Positions 45,341 to 54,323 of a stretch of DNA of 64,000 nucleotides are shown here, piece by piece. Location of the stretch: assembly GCF_000285515.1 (NCBI RefSeq), contig NZ_HE610957.1, positions 71,294-135,293 on the forward strand, written 5' to 3'. The DNA is from Paenibacillus senegalensis JC66. GTDB taxonomy: Bacteria > Bacillota > Bacilli > Paenibacillales > NBRC-103111. A program made the position numbers and the translations under genes. Within the stretch, counting starts at the first letter, position 1. Every line of letters begins with the position of its first letter. Below the pieces are notes generated by a model. It was not told the origin of the DNA. It made no database searches and saw only the letters and a list, made by a program, of their open reading frames with translations.

Positions 45341-45994
45341 TTATGAGCTTACCGCGGCTTTCTTTCCGGATTGATCAAGGAACGCTCTAATAATGATGGT
45401 AGGGATGATTAGCAGCAGAACAAGTGAGCCGTAAACGCCGATTGTATAGCTTGTAGCATAAACGAAACCAAAACCATAATGAAATAGAGCGGTGATAAGA
45501 TGGATCAGCAGGTTCGTAAAGCAAAACGCATAGCTTCGGATCATCCAGTTTCGATGCTTGCTGATCCGCTTCTTTTTAATTTGAACCAGTGCCACAATCG
45601 TTATGAAAGGCCAGATCATATTAAGAGCATTGAACCCCATACTGCTTATTTTTCCGCCGGTGGCGTAAGGGGCCATATATCCTGAGGTAAGCACAACGAT
45701 GAGCACGGAGATTAAATAAATATAACCGTTCCAGCGATGCAGGATACGGCTCTTCTCCATGAGGCGTGTGGAAAAATTGGCCAGACCTGCAGCCATGGAT
45801 ATACAGGCGAATGCCACATGAATGTACATTACGTTCAACCAGACCGGAAGATTGAGCTCGCGCTTCAGTCCGGTTTTATTATTTAAAAAACCAGCCGCTT
45901 CGGGATCAACTATATAATTTTTAATCAAGGCATAAAGAATGAAGAGAATGCTGACGCTGGCTAAAAGCTTGTACAATGTTTTTTGTTTGACCAC
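45341..45994 (-). CDS. DUF2306-type multi-pass membrane protein
   Basis: A 217-residue integral membrane protein with about seven hydrophobic segments (LLASVSILFILYALIKNYIV, MYIHVAFACISMAAGLANF, WPFITIVALVQIKKKRISKH). Conserved-looking charged spots include HRWNGYIYLISVL and KHRNWMIRSYAF, with the His/Arg that define DUF2306 proteins. The start is probably GTG 45994, preceded by AAGGGTTGGG; GTG 46036 has no site before it. Function unknown. It is convergent with the Na/Pi gene. Confidence 0.72.
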   Translation of the reverse strand: MVKQKTLYKLLASVSILFILYALIKNYIVDPEAAGFLNNKTGLKRELNLPVWLNVMYIHVAFACISMAAGLANFSTRLMEKSRILHRWNGYIYLISVLIVVLTSGYMAPYATGGKISSMGFNALNMIWPFITIVALVQIKKKRISKHRNWMIRSYAFCFTNLLIHLITALFHYGFGFVYATSYTIGVYGSLVLLLIIPTIIIRAFLDQSGKKAAVSS

Positions 45995-46096
45995 GCAGGA
46001 CCCAACCCTTCGTTGTGTTCTATACTGATTGCTCACGGCGCTATTTTTGGCCAGGAAACAGAGCAGGCCTGTTCAAAGCTGACCCTATAATCGCGC

Positions 46097-47155
46097 TTAA
46101 GGATGGGCGGACCGAGAGTGAGGGCTCCGAATGCCTGTTAACTGGGAGGCCGGCAGAATACCGGCTCTAGCGCTTCCAGTCATCCGCTCTCCATCTACTT
46201 CGACTTCGAATTTCAAATTTATACGCATAGGTTTAGTTATGCGGAGTGACCAAGTCAATTTATTGTCCATTAACACCGGATTTATGAACTCGGATATTTC
46301 ATTTCCTTGTGCTGCCGTACCTTGAACGACACCGTTGCTAGCTGTTATCGAAAGCTTTACTTCCAGTTTTCCAACAGGTGTAGCGATGGTTGTATCCCAA
46401 ACCCCATCGAACACAGACGCCTGAGTGGTCTGGCTTTTCTCTGTTTCCTCATACTCCGCCGTTGAGTCTGTTTCGTTCCTCGGTTTATCATTCTCTTTTA
46501 CTGCCGGAAAAACATCGGGGGGCAAACCTATGTCCCGCCAAACGGTTCCTCTTCGTTCAAATTCAAATAATAGTTCTACCGCATGAGCGATACGAGGCCC
46601 AAGCTCGCGTTCTACGAGATACAGAGCTATGTCAAGTCCTGACGTTACACCTCCGCTGGTTACGAGGTTACCATCATCCACGATACGCGCTTGCACGGGA
46701 ATTGCCCCAGTCGACTCCAGCAAGCTCATTCCCAAGCGATTCGTTACCGCTGGTCTGCCTTCCAGCAATCCTCCAAGAGCGAGTACGAGAGAGCCGCCGC
46801 ATACCGTAGCGATAACGGTGCTTTTTTGCCCCAGCGCTTGTTTAATCAGCCCTGTTAATTCCGTCTTCATAGCCTGGCTCAGAATAGAAGGGACTGAATC
46901 GGGCCCATCTCCATGTACGTTACCGGAGGCGCCAGGCACGAGGATGATAGCCGACGCTCCCGGGTTCAGTCTGCCAGTTGCCTCCAGCTTCACCCCGTTG
47001 ATCCCGCTAGTTACGGATCTTGGGCCTTCGGCCGTGACGAATTCTACGGTTAGCATATTGTCTGTATACAAAGCAGCGGCGCAAAAAACCTCGTATGGAG
47101 CAATGGCATCCAGAAGATCAAAACCATCAAATAACACGATTTGAACCGTACGCAT
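46097..47155 (-). CDS. DJ-1/PfpI family protein with an extra C-terminal domain
   Basis: A 352-residue protein. Residues 1-200 are a GlxA-like DJ-1/PfpI domain: QIVLFDGFDLLDAIAPYEVF, IILVPGA, and the nucleophile elbow VIATVCGGSLVLALGGLLEG with Cys at about residue 113, then VTSGGVTSGLDIALYLVE. After a charged linker (about 210-242), residues 243-352 form an unusual beta-rich domain (VWDTTIATPVGKLEVKLSIT, MTGSARAGILPAS). ATG 47155 follows AAAGGTGG; TTG 47167 precedes it. No AraC helix-turn-helix domain follows, unlike in GlxA regulators. The SHOCT gene is 17 bases upstream, so they are cotranscribed. Confidence 0.78.
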   Translation of the reverse strand: MRTVQIVLFDGFDLLDAIAPYEVFCAAALYTDNMLTVEFVTAEGPRSVTSGINGVKLEATGRLNPGASAIILVPGASGNVHGDGPDSVPSILSQAMKTELTGLIKQALGQKSTVIATVCGGSLVLALGGLLEGRPAVTNRLGMSLLESTGAIPVQARIVDDGNLVTSGGVTSGLDIALYLVERELGPRIAHAVELLFEFERRGTVWRDIGLPPDVFPAVKENDKPRNETDSTAEYEETEKSQTTQASVFDGVWDTTIATPVGKLEVKLSITASNGVVQGTAAQGNEISEFINPVLMDNKLTWSLRITKPMRINLKFEVEVDGERMTGSARAGILPASQLTGIRSPHSRSAHP

Positions 47156-47172
47156 AGTCAAAGCCACCTTTC

Positions 47173-47394
47173 TTATTTGCTTAGAAATTCCTTCAGCCGG
47201 TGATACTCTCTCTCGTCAATTTCTCCTTTGGCCACCCGGCTCTTCAGAATTGAAGTAAACCCGCTGTCATTGTGTGCGCTAGTCCGCTCTCGATGACGGA
47301 TTGTATAAATGCGTACGGCCACCAGGCAAAAAAGTGTAAGACAAAACAAAGCACCAAATGGAAAAAACGAAAAGTTGCTGGTTTCCAAGTCCAT
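47173..47394 (-). CDS. Small SHOCT-domain membrane protein
   Basis: A 73-residue protein with one membrane segment (FFPFGALFCLTLFCLVAVRI) and a C-terminal SHOCT motif (SRVAKGEIDEREYHRLKEFL). ATG 47394 follows AAGGAGGAG; the in-frame codon upstream at 47445 lacks such a site. It is 17 bases before the DJ-1/PfpI gene. SHOCT motifs are thought to aid oligomerisation. Function unknown. Confidence 0.7.
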   Translation of the reverse strand: MDLETSNFSFFPFGALFCLTLFCLVAVRIYTIRHRERTSAHNDSGFTSILKSRVAKGEIDEREYHRLKEFLSK

Positions 47395-47636
47395 AAAACT
47401 CCTCCTTAAATTAATGGCAGCAACTGTAGTATTTGCCTTTGCCACCCCTTCTCACCAACAAATTATAGCGAAGGAATATCTCAAATAAAGCTGAAAAAGA
47501 GTCACAAAACTATAAACATTCCATCATAAAACGATAGAGTTTGTTTGTTCTTACCGCAAAAATGATAAACTATAGAAAAAGAATTGATGACTTGCAAGGC
47601 ATCCTGGGAGGTAGCGAACGGAGTTTCGAGCGCTAA

Positions 47637-47765
47637 CGCTCGCCCTCGCTCTTATGTGTGACAAAAGGGCCGAAAACCGCGATCTGAAGCAAAATAAGGA
47701 CGATAACAAGCATTACAATTTTTAAGTCCTAATTTTGCTCAAATAAGGACCGCTGCGAGCGTTAG
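47637..47765. repeat. Structured intergenic element with nested inverted repeats
   Basis: CTAACGCTCGC (47643-47653) has its perfect complement GCGAGCGTTAG at 47755-47765. Inside, AGCAAAATAAGGAC (47688-47701) pairs with GTCCTAATTTTGCT (47726-47739) with one mismatch, and CAAATAAGGACC follows as a direct copy. A small CGAGCG/CGCTCG hairpin lies at 47637-47652. No gene is inside. It looks like a mobile or multi-copy non-coding element. Confidence 0.5.
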
Positions 47766-47787
47766 AAATCGGAACAGCGCAAACGAC

Positions 47788-47833
47788 CACTGGGAGCAGA
47801 AGCTCCAGATATTCGATGCTCACTTCCCAGTGC
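47788..47833. repeat. Hairpin before the response-regulator gene
   Basis: CACTGGGAG and CTTCCCAGTG are near-perfect complements around a 27-base loop. There is no T-run, so it need not be a terminator. It lies about 75 bases before the ATG at 47907 and may form a leader structure. Confidence 0.35.
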
Positions 47834-47906
47834 TCGGTACTAGCTGTATAAATTGCTCGATAAGAGCCCAACTCTAATCTGCGTTGTAAAACATGGGGGG
47901 ATTGCG

Positions 47907-48593
47907 ATGCACGCCTTACATACGATACTCGTCGTCGATGATGACTTAAGCATCGTAGAACTCTTGAGAGACTTTTTGGAAAATGACCATTTCCGGGTGA
48001 TTACTGCTTCTGATGCCGACCAGGCATGGACAGCATTCCAGCACAATTCCATTCATTGCATAGTTCTCGATATTATGATGCCGGGGCAAAATGGCTTTGA
48101 GCTATGCCGGCGAATTCGCACAAAGAGCGATGTCCCTATTCTGTTCTTAAGCGCCCGCAGTGATGATGTGGACAAGATCCGCGGACTGACTCTTGGCGGG
48201 GATGATTATATCGTCAAAACCGCATCACCAGGGGAGATTGTAGCCAGAGTGAAAGCAGTCCTGCGGCGAACCGCTTCCCAGCAGCAAAAGACCGATAAAA
48301 TATTGGAATATGGACGGATCCGGTTGATTCTTTCTTCGAGAGAAGTCCTGGTGGAAGGGGAACATGTAATGCTTACTCCAAGGGAATATGAGCTGCTGCA
48401 ATTATTTCTCGAACACCCCAAGCAGGTTTTTACCTATGATCAATTACTTGCTAAATTTTGGGATGGAATAGGGGATAAGCATACGATTAGAGTTCATCTC
48501 AGCCGGCTTCGCGAGAAAATCGAAGCTGATCCGAACCATCCACAGCATCTGATCAACGTATGGGGAGTAGGGTACCGTTTCGAGGGAGGATAA
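47907..48593 (+). CDS. OmpR/PhoB-type response regulator
   Basis: A 228-residue two-component regulator. The receiver has the acidic pair VVDDDLS (residues about 10-16), the phosphorylation Asp in IVLDIMMPGQNGFELCRRIR (about 54) and VKTASPGEIV, where T replaces the usual P after K. The C-terminal winged helix reads LTPREYELLQLFLEHPKQVF and IRVHLSRLREKIEADPNHPQ. ATG 47907 follows GGGGGG. The histidine kinase gene starts one base after its stop. Confidence 0.92.
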   Translation: MHALHTILVVDDDLSIVELLRDFLENDHFRVITASDADQAWTAFQHNSIHCIVLDIMMPGQNGFELCRRIRTKSDVPILFLSARSDDVDKIRGLTLGGDDYIVKTASPGEIVARVKAVLRRTASQQQKTDKILEYGRIRLILSSREVLVEGEHVMLTPREYELLQLFLEHPKQVFTYDQLLAKFWDGIGDKHTIRVHLSRLREKIEADPNHPQHLINVWGVGYRFEGG

Positions 48594-48594
48594 C

Positions 48595-49920
48595 ATGAGA
48601 ACGTTTCGCATTCGTACTTTTACTCTCGTTTGTTTTATTTTCATTCTGTCTATGCCGTGGATTTTTTTTGTCACCACCCACTATATGGAAACGAAAACCT
48701 TTAACATCATTAATCATCGGCAGCAAAATGAGGTTTTGCAAACAAACAAGGCCGAGATCATTCATCTGATCGAAACTAATACAACCCATTGGACGGAGCC
48801 AGAATGGCAAAAGCAGCTGTATACCCGATTACAGGAAGCGAATATGGATGCAGCTATTCTATCTGGAACAGACGAGCACATTTATCGCTCCAATCCGGAG
48901 CGCCGCGGCTCTTCGTCATCCATTGAACGGTTTTCTATCCTTGAGGATGGTGAAGTGCTGGGCAGGGTCGTTCTTTATTTGCCTAGAACTCATACCGTTC
49001 AGATGGTTTCCGCGTTTGCCGGATTTCTATTTGCTTTATTTGTTGTAGGGGTGGTGATGAGAAGCTATCTTCTTAAACCTCTCGAAAAGATGGGTGATGC
49101 AGCAAGACAACTTGCTTCCGGAAATTGGGAGGTGCGCTTACCTGTGTCCAGAATTTCTGAAGTTGCCGATGTACGGGACGGTTTTGAGGTGATGGTACAA
49201 GGGCTGCAGCAATCCCATCAGAAACAAGCAGCCTTGGAAGAAGAACGCCGCTTCGTGATAGCTGCTTTAGCTCATGATTTACGCACACCATTGTTTGCCT
49301 TACGAGGATATTTGGAAGGCCTGGAGCAGGGAATCGCTCAATCCCCGGAGAAAATGGCCAAGTATATAGCGGTATGTAAGGAAAAATCTACCCAGTTAGA
49401 CCGGCTTGTCGAGGAGCTGTTCACATTTACCAAGGTAGAGTATTTGGAAGCGGAACTAGCCTTGACGAAGGTTGATCTGAACCGCATCCTTAAGCAGTCT
49501 ATAGACAGCTTGCGTCCGTTGGCTAAGCAAAAAAACATCTCAATTTCGCACCATTTTACAAACGATTGCATCCTTGCCGGTAACTCGCTTCTTCTGGAGA
49601 GAGCGATGAACAATCTTTTGGATAATGCCGTAAGGTATACCCCTAATGATGGCGACATTGTCGTAGAATGCTGTGCGGATAACCATAAGGTAAAGTTTAA
49701 CATTCGCGATACCGGACCGGGTTTTTCAGCGGAAGAATTACAACGGGTCTTTGAGCCGCTATATCGAGGGGAAAGCTCCAGAAATCGTTCAACGGGGGGG
49801 AGCGGTTTAGGATTAACTATTTCACAAAGAATTGTAAGACGGCACGGAGGGGAGTTGACCGCAACCAGCCATCCAGAGGGAGGAGCGCTGCTGGAGGGCT
49901 GGATTCCAAGAACAATCTGA
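48595..49920 (+). CDS. Sensor histidine kinase with HAMP domain
   Basis: A 441-residue kinase. Two membrane segments (FTLVCFIFILSMPWIFFVTT and VSAFAGFLFALFVVGVVMRS) flank a ~120-residue outside sensor. A HAMP linker follows, then the H box ALAHDLRTPLFALRGYLEGL (His at about residue 224), N box LERAMNNLLDNAVRYTPNDG, and G boxes DTGPGFS and GGSGLGLTISQRIVRRHGG. ATG 48595 follows GGAGGATAAC. It pairs with the regulator at 47907. The signal is not known; cell-wall or antibiotic stress is common for such pairs. Confidence 0.92.
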   Translation: MRTFRIRTFTLVCFIFILSMPWIFFVTTHYMETKTFNIINHRQQNEVLQTNKAEIIHLIETNTTHWTEPEWQKQLYTRLQEANMDAAILSGTDEHIYRSNPERRGSSSSIERFSILEDGEVLGRVVLYLPRTHTVQMVSAFAGFLFALFVVGVVMRSYLLKPLEKMGDAARQLASGNWEVRLPVSRISEVADVRDGFEVMVQGLQQSHQKQAALEEERRFVIAALAHDLRTPLFALRGYLEGLEQGIAQSPEKMAKYIAVCKEKSTQLDRLVEELFTFTKVEYLEAELALTKVDLNRILKQSIDSLRPLAKQKNISISHHFTNDCILAGNSLLLERAMNNLLDNAVRYTPNDGDIVVECCADNHKVKFNIRDTGPGFSAEELQRVFEPLYRGESSRNRSTGGSGLGLTISQRIVRRHGGELTATSHPEGGALLEGWIPRTI

Positions 49921-49988
49921 CAGCTGCGCAGCAATAAAACGGGGCGCCAGAAGCCAGTTTTCACCGACTTTCTGGACATAAATAGAAG

Positions 49989-50026
49989 AGCCAGGTGACC
50001 GCTGCTAGCGTTCAGCCTGGCTTTTA
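49989..50026 (+). terminator. Terminator of the two-component operon
   Basis: AGCCAGG (49989-49995) pairs with CCTGGCT (50016-50022) and continues TTTTAT. Confidence 0.7.
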
Positions 50027-50113
50027 TATGATAGAAACAATTCCATTTGTGCTCGAAGTTTAATCAGTTGCGGACCCCGGAAAATTATAATTCTGTAAGC
50101 TTAAAAAAACGGG

Positions 50114-51028
50114 TTAAATGATGCTCATTATCGTTTCCTGATGGTCCCACAGCCAGAGCGCCCCCTCCAGATTTAATCTGGAAATGCCGGCATCATTTTT
50201 CTTGAAATAAGCCGCAAAAATAAGCTGGATGGCCAGCAGCATAGGGAAGAGGGCTTTCTTCTCTAAGAGCGTTAACCTAATATTGTCCTCATATCCCTTA
50301 ACAATCTCGCGCAATAAGTCGAACCAGACCATGCTCTCTTTCCAATGATGAAAATGATTCATCAAGATAGCCGTTGAACAATATAGCGGGTCAAAAATGC
50401 GAGGCCCTAAGGTGGCAAGATCAAAATCCAAAAAACCGGATAAACGATCACCATCAAATAAGAAATTGGCGGGATGAGCGTCCCGATGAATGATTTGCCG
50501 AGGAAGCTCGTTAAGAATCGGAAAAAAATGATTGCGCATATAGTTATCGATAGGCATGACCCGTTCATCGAGCTGTAAGCTTTCCGGAATGGCCCACTCT
50601 TTCAACTGCTTGAATAATTCCATATCCTTGACAAAGGCTTGGAGGGGATCCGCATTGGCCAAGCCGGTATGTAATCGGGAAATCGCTTCGCCAAAGGCGT
50701 AAGGCTGCTCTAAAGTACGAAAAGTTTCTGATGCCGTATTGCCGGACAGTGCTTCATACAGGCAGTAGATAGTATCTCCATGAATAGCATAGAATAACTG
50801 TTTTTTGCTGATGATAGGTGCAGCTACAGGAACATTGTACTGCTTAAGCACCGGCTCCAGATATAATTCCCGTTTTACTTCTTCCAATGACTTTTTACTC
50901 TTTAAGAAATACCTTGTCCCATCCTCAATTGTTACCTGTTTAACGTTTGCGGATGGCGTATCCACGTCATGAATCGTCCATTTCATTGTGTCCAGCCAAT
51001 TCGATAATACCTCTTCGCAGGCATTCAT
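50114..51028 (-). CDS. Aminoglycoside phosphotransferase (APH)-family kinase
   Basis: A 304-residue kinase-like protein of the APH/choline kinase fold. The Brenner motif IIHRDAHPANFLFDGD (about residue 190) contains the catalytic Asp, and LSGFLDFDLATLGPRIFD holds the metal-binding Asp. YFLKSKK (about 50) may carry the ATP-binding Lys. ATG 51028 is preceded by GAGAGGAGAA; the upstream start at 51064 is not. It could phosphorylate a small metabolite; spore-formers carry CotS/YutH relatives in the same fold. No sign that it confers resistance. Confidence 0.75.
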   Translation of the reverse strand: MNACEEVLSNWLDTMKWTIHDVDTPSANVKQVTIEDGTRYFLKSKKSLEEVKRELYLEPVLKQYNVPVAAPIISKKQLFYAIHGDTIYCLYEALSGNTASETFRTLEQPYAFGEAISRLHTGLANADPLQAFVKDMELFKQLKEWAIPESLQLDERVMPIDNYMRNHFFPILNELPRQIIHRDAHPANFLFDGDRLSGFLDFDLATLGPRIFDPLYCSTAILMNHFHHWKESMVWFDLLREIVKGYEDNIRLTLLEKKALFPMLLAIQLIFAAYFKKNDAGISRLNLEGALWLWDHQETIMSII

Positions 51029-51314
51029 CCCTATTCTCCTCTCAAAAACGCCTATAGCTGCCACTTCGGCATGAAATATTATTACAAATCAACAATTGAA
51101 ATCGTTCTACTTTATTCATCTCATTAATATTATACATTGTTAATCGTTCGGTGAGGGGTAGATATTGTTTATAACGTAATTTTCCGAGTGATTCCAAAAT
51201 GACAAAAAGGGGGGAAAAGGCAGGTCAACAATAGTGTTCAAATAACACAGCGCAGCAAATTTTTCTTAAACCCATGCAGATTCACGTTATTATCCTATTG
51301 GTGGAGGTAAGTGC

Positions 51315-52307
51315 ATGATTCGAGTTCAAGTGTCGGGTTTTATAGAAAGACGAAAAAGATTGCTCACCGCTTTTGTTCTTGCGATAATTCTCTCTGGAAT
51401 GACCGTCCTGCCAGTTTTTGCAGCAACTCCCGAAAAAACGGTTAACGCATCGGCAACGCTTGCTTATAACCTCAAAGGGCTTCCGTTCAATGTGGTTGTA
51501 CAGAAAGCCTATATTGCCAGCACGTATATCTATGTAACTCAGAGACAAGGTGGAAACTGTCATCTTTCAAGATTACGGATCAGCGGCAATAATGCTAATT
51601 ATGTTGATCATATGACGATCACTAATTCAGGTCACTGCCAAACCCTGGATATGTATACTTATAACGGGGTTAACTACTTTTATGTCAGCTCGAAATCGGA
51701 TCCCTCAACCACATACTACTGGTCTCTTCAGGTAGCTAGACTTCAATACTCGCCTAATACGACGGTCAATTACACGGATCTCCGCCGGTTCACCTATATG
51801 AATTACGCCAACAAATCCGGTTCCCGCTTAGGCACGACCTATCGTGTGGATGGCGGGGGAAATAGCAACTATACTGTTTTTCGGGTGCAAACTAAAGAAG
51901 GAAGCGTAACCTGGTCGATTTATGATACCGTCAAATTAAATCAGTTGCTGGACAATAATGTGCAGGTGAGACTGGACAGCGCAGGAGCGAAGAACGCGAA
52001 CATCAGCAGCTTTACGCAAACGGGTAGCGGGATCATCAGACCTAATGGTTCTTTCCAGGGAGTAGATATGCTTGGCAGTACAAGAATTTTTACGTCTGGC
52101 GGGGCGCATGGCGATATCCCTCAGATAGCTATGATATCTAACACAGGGGCCTATAAATCGCTTGTCAGGATAACGAATGTAGGAAATTACGAGATTGAGG
52201 GCGTGCAAACGAAGAATAGCAATGTTTATTTTACCATTGTGCCTGATCCGGTAAATAAAAGGGATACCCAAAAGATTTATTACGTCCCGGATAGTATTTT
52301 TAATTGA
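51315..52307 (+). CDS. Helveticin J-like secreted protein
   Basis: A 330-residue secreted protein. A signal peptide covers about residues 1-36 (LLTAFVLAIILSGMTVLPVF, cut after AA). The rest shares the plan of helveticin J, the large heat-labile bacteriocin: NVVVQKAYIASTYIYVTQRQ, GHCQTLDMYTYNG, WSLQVARLQYSPNTTVNYTD, LRRFTYMNYANKSG, VTWSIYDTVKLNQLLDNN, and YEIEGVQTKNSNVYFTI near the end. The start is ATG 51315 after GGTGGAGG. I see no immunity gene nearby. The name is from remembered family features and gives no proof of killing activity. Confidence 0.7.
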   Translation: MIRVQVSGFIERRKRLLTAFVLAIILSGMTVLPVFAATPEKTVNASATLAYNLKGLPFNVVVQKAYIASTYIYVTQRQGGNCHLSRLRISGNNANYVDHMTITNSGHCQTLDMYTYNGVNYFYVSSKSDPSTTYYWSLQVARLQYSPNTTVNYTDLRRFTYMNYANKSGSRLGTTYRVDGGGNSNYTVFRVQTKEGSVTWSIYDTVKLNQLLDNNVQVRLDSAGAKNANISSFTQTGSGIIRPNGSFQGVDMLGSTRIFTSGGAHGDIPQIAMISNTGAYKSLVRITNVGNYEIEGVQTKNSNVYFTIVPDPVNKRDTQKIYYVPDSIFN

Positions 52308-52342
52308 CCTGCTAAAATAAAAACTTCTGAAAACATGATAGG

Positions 52343-52391
52343 CTCCCCTCTGCGTAGACAGATTAAGAATAGTCTGGTTGCGGGAGGGGAG
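52343..52391 (+). terminator. Terminator of the helveticin-like gene
   Basis: CTCCCCTC (52343-52350) pairs with GAGGGGAG (52384-52391), with further weak pairing inside (AGAC/GTCT), and is followed by TTTGTTTG. Confidence 0.6.
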
Positions 52392-52691
52392 TTTGTTTGT
52401 AGCTTATACCACAGAAACAAGACCAAGACTTACTTGTGGAATCCTAGACGCACTGCTGATAAACTATGAAGGAATAGGGAATCTGCCAACTCAGCACGAG
52501 AATACGGACACTAGTGTCGTGCGAAGGCGAGGCATAGGATAATATTGCGGAAAAAAATCATGCAATATGTTCGGAGTCATTTTTTATGAACCCCCAACCT
52601 TGAGTGAAACCGCGAGCATCGCGGTTTTTTTATTTTGCAATAGAATGAACTTTTTGAGCTTCTAGAGGCTCTTAGTAATAGAGGTGAAGAC
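52392..52691. other. Intergenic region, no gene seen
   Basis: About 300 bases with a second terminator (52608-52631) and no plausible frame. A small palindrome, GACACTAGTGTC, lies near 52508-52519. Confidence 0.35.
52608..52631 (+). terminator. Intrinsic terminator with no visible gene before it
   Basis: AACCGCG (52608-52614), loop AGCAT, CGCGGTT (52620-52626), then TTTTT. It may end a short RNA or a lost gene. Confidence 0.75.
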
Positions 52692-53230
52692 ATGAATGTA
52701 GTTAATGCAGTGAAGAAAGCCAAAAAGGGGGACAAAGAAGCTTTACTTCAATTGATATTAGCACAAAAAGAAGCATATTATCGGCTTGCTTATTCCTACA
52801 TGAGGAATGAAGCGGATGCCATGGATGTCCTGGAGGAGATGATCGTGAGGCTTTATGAGCGGATCGGCCATTTGAAAAAGGAAGAATCCTTTTACACCTG
52901 GAGCAAGACCATTTTGGTCAATCAATGCAAACGCTCGTTGAAAAAAACAACAAGATAATCCCATTAGGAGATCCGCCATATGTGAATAAGGGGGATATCA
53001 GTTCTACCGGCATATCAGATTACCGCCAAGTGGAAGAGCAAATGGATCTGCAAGCGTTACTGAACCTTCTGAACGCTGACCAACGAGAAGCCATTCAACT
53101 CAAATATTACCATGATCTGGATTATGATTCGATTGCTGCAATGACCAAAGTTCCAACGGGAACGGTCAAATCGAGAATTTATCAAGGGCTTCAGAAGCTG
53201 AGAGCGTTATACGGGAGGAATACAAATTGA
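52692..53230 (+). pseudogene. Frameshifted ECF-type sigma factor
   Basis: A 179-residue sigma-70 family ECF factor if the A7 run at 52941-52947 had eight As. The first frame (ATG 52692 after AGAGGTGAAG) gives region 2: YYRLAYSYMRNEADAMDVLE and ESFYTWSKTILVNQCKRSLK. One added A leads to NNKIIPLGDPPY and region 4: LNLLNADQREAIQLKYYHDL and TGTVKSRIYQGLQKLRALYG. Stop at 53228-53230 overlaps the TTG of the DUF4179 gene, its likely anti-sigma partner. As written, the sigma factor would lack promoter -35 recognition. Confidence 0.85.
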
Positions 53231-54186
53231 ACAATATTGAGGATCGATTGTTGGAAGAGAAAGTACGGTTAAGTGAATCTTCGGCGCCTGAAGAGTTGGA
53301 AGCAAGATTAAGAAAGGCGTTAGACACCGCAGCCCCTAGAAGAAAAGCGAAGTGGAAAATGAAAAGAAGTTGGACAATCGCGGCAGCTGTCCTTGCGGTT
53401 ATGCTGATCGCAGGCAACCAGTACCATGTGTTAGCCTATTACAGCAAGATGCTGCTCGGCTTTGACAAAGCCGTATACAACACCCTTAGCGAATTGGACA
53501 AGAAGGGGATGGGACAGGCTCTTAATGAGCGGTTCCAACTTGAGGACGGCACTCTACTTACCATCGACGGCATAATGTCAGACGAAAATCAGTTTATCTT
53601 GTACTATACCTTGAGCAATCCGAACGGGCTTCGGAGCTACGATGGTTTTGATCCAACTGGGATTAGTGGTTTTCAAACGGATTCCCAATATATACTACGT
53701 GGAGCAACAGCTGGGCCGACCGGAGGGGTTACAGAGACTAAAGGATACGTGGCATTCGACCCTGTCAGCCCGCAAGCCAAGGAATTAACACTATCATATA
53801 GATATACGCTGCCGGAAAGCGATCAACGACTGGAGGGACAAGTTACATTCCCTTACCAACCGGATGAAGCATTGCCTACCAAGCTTAAACAATCCATAAA
53901 TGTTACCGTTAATGGTCAAACGATAAACATCGGCACGATTACCGCAACGCCGACGATAACATTAATTAAAGGCACTCTTGATGTGGGGAATGATCAACTG
54001 AAGCAAACCGTACTGAACGGAATAGATGTGATCGCCAATGGAGAATCGGTATCTATATTTGGAAACTCTTGGAACTCCGACACCGGAGCTTTTTCAATGG
54101 AATACGATGCCCTCCCGGAAAATCTTCAATCTTTGCAGCTTATCCTAAAGAATACGGGTGAAACGGTGCAGATACCGGTCAAATAA
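53227..54186 (+). CDS. DUF4179-type membrane anti-sigma factor
   Basis: A 319-residue membrane protein. The cytosolic N-terminus (about 1-46) is charged, with EELEARLRKALDTAAPRRKA; a membrane segment follows (SWTIAAAVLAVMLIAGNQYH); the outer part has a DUF4179-like domain (YSKMLLGFDKAVYNTLSELD, FQLEDGTLLTIDGIMSDENQ). TTG 53227 follows GGGAGGAATACAAA and overlaps the sigma stop (TTGA). This arrangement marks ECF sigma/anti-sigma pairs. The signal is unknown. Confidence 0.82.
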   Translation: MNNIEDRLLEEKVRLSESSAPEELEARLRKALDTAAPRRKAKWKMKRSWTIAAAVLAVMLIAGNQYHVLAYYSKMLLGFDKAVYNTLSELDKKGMGQALNERFQLEDGTLLTIDGIMSDENQFILYYTLSNPNGLRSYDGFDPTGISGFQTDSQYILRGATAGPTGGVTETKGYVAFDPVSPQAKELTLSYRYTLPESDQRLEGQVTFPYQPDEALPTKLKQSINVTVNGQTINIGTITATPTITLIKGTLDVGNDQLKQTVLNGIDVIANGESVSIFGNSWNSDTGAFSMEYDALPENLQSLQLILKNTGETVQIPVK

Positions 54187-54269
54187 AAATCATGAAGCGA
54201 GCCCTTTTAAATTAAGGAGCGAGAGCACGCTTTTTTAAGGCAACAAATTGCTTCTTTCAATAACTTCAA

Positions 54270-54307
54270 AAAAGCCATGACGATATCGTAAAATCGGCAT
54301 GGCTTTT
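54270..54307. terminator. Bidirectional terminator
   Basis: AAAAGCCATG (54270-54279) pairs with CATGGCTTTT (54298-54307), between the convergent DUF4179 and YhgE-like genes. Confidence 0.75.
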
Positions 54308-54323
54308 CATCCTTCCTTGATAC

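Noticed and set aside
50114-51028. Aminoglycoside resistance gene
   Set aside because: The fold is APH-like but the family also holds metabolite and spore-coat kinases; there are no signs of a resistance cassette or mobile element.
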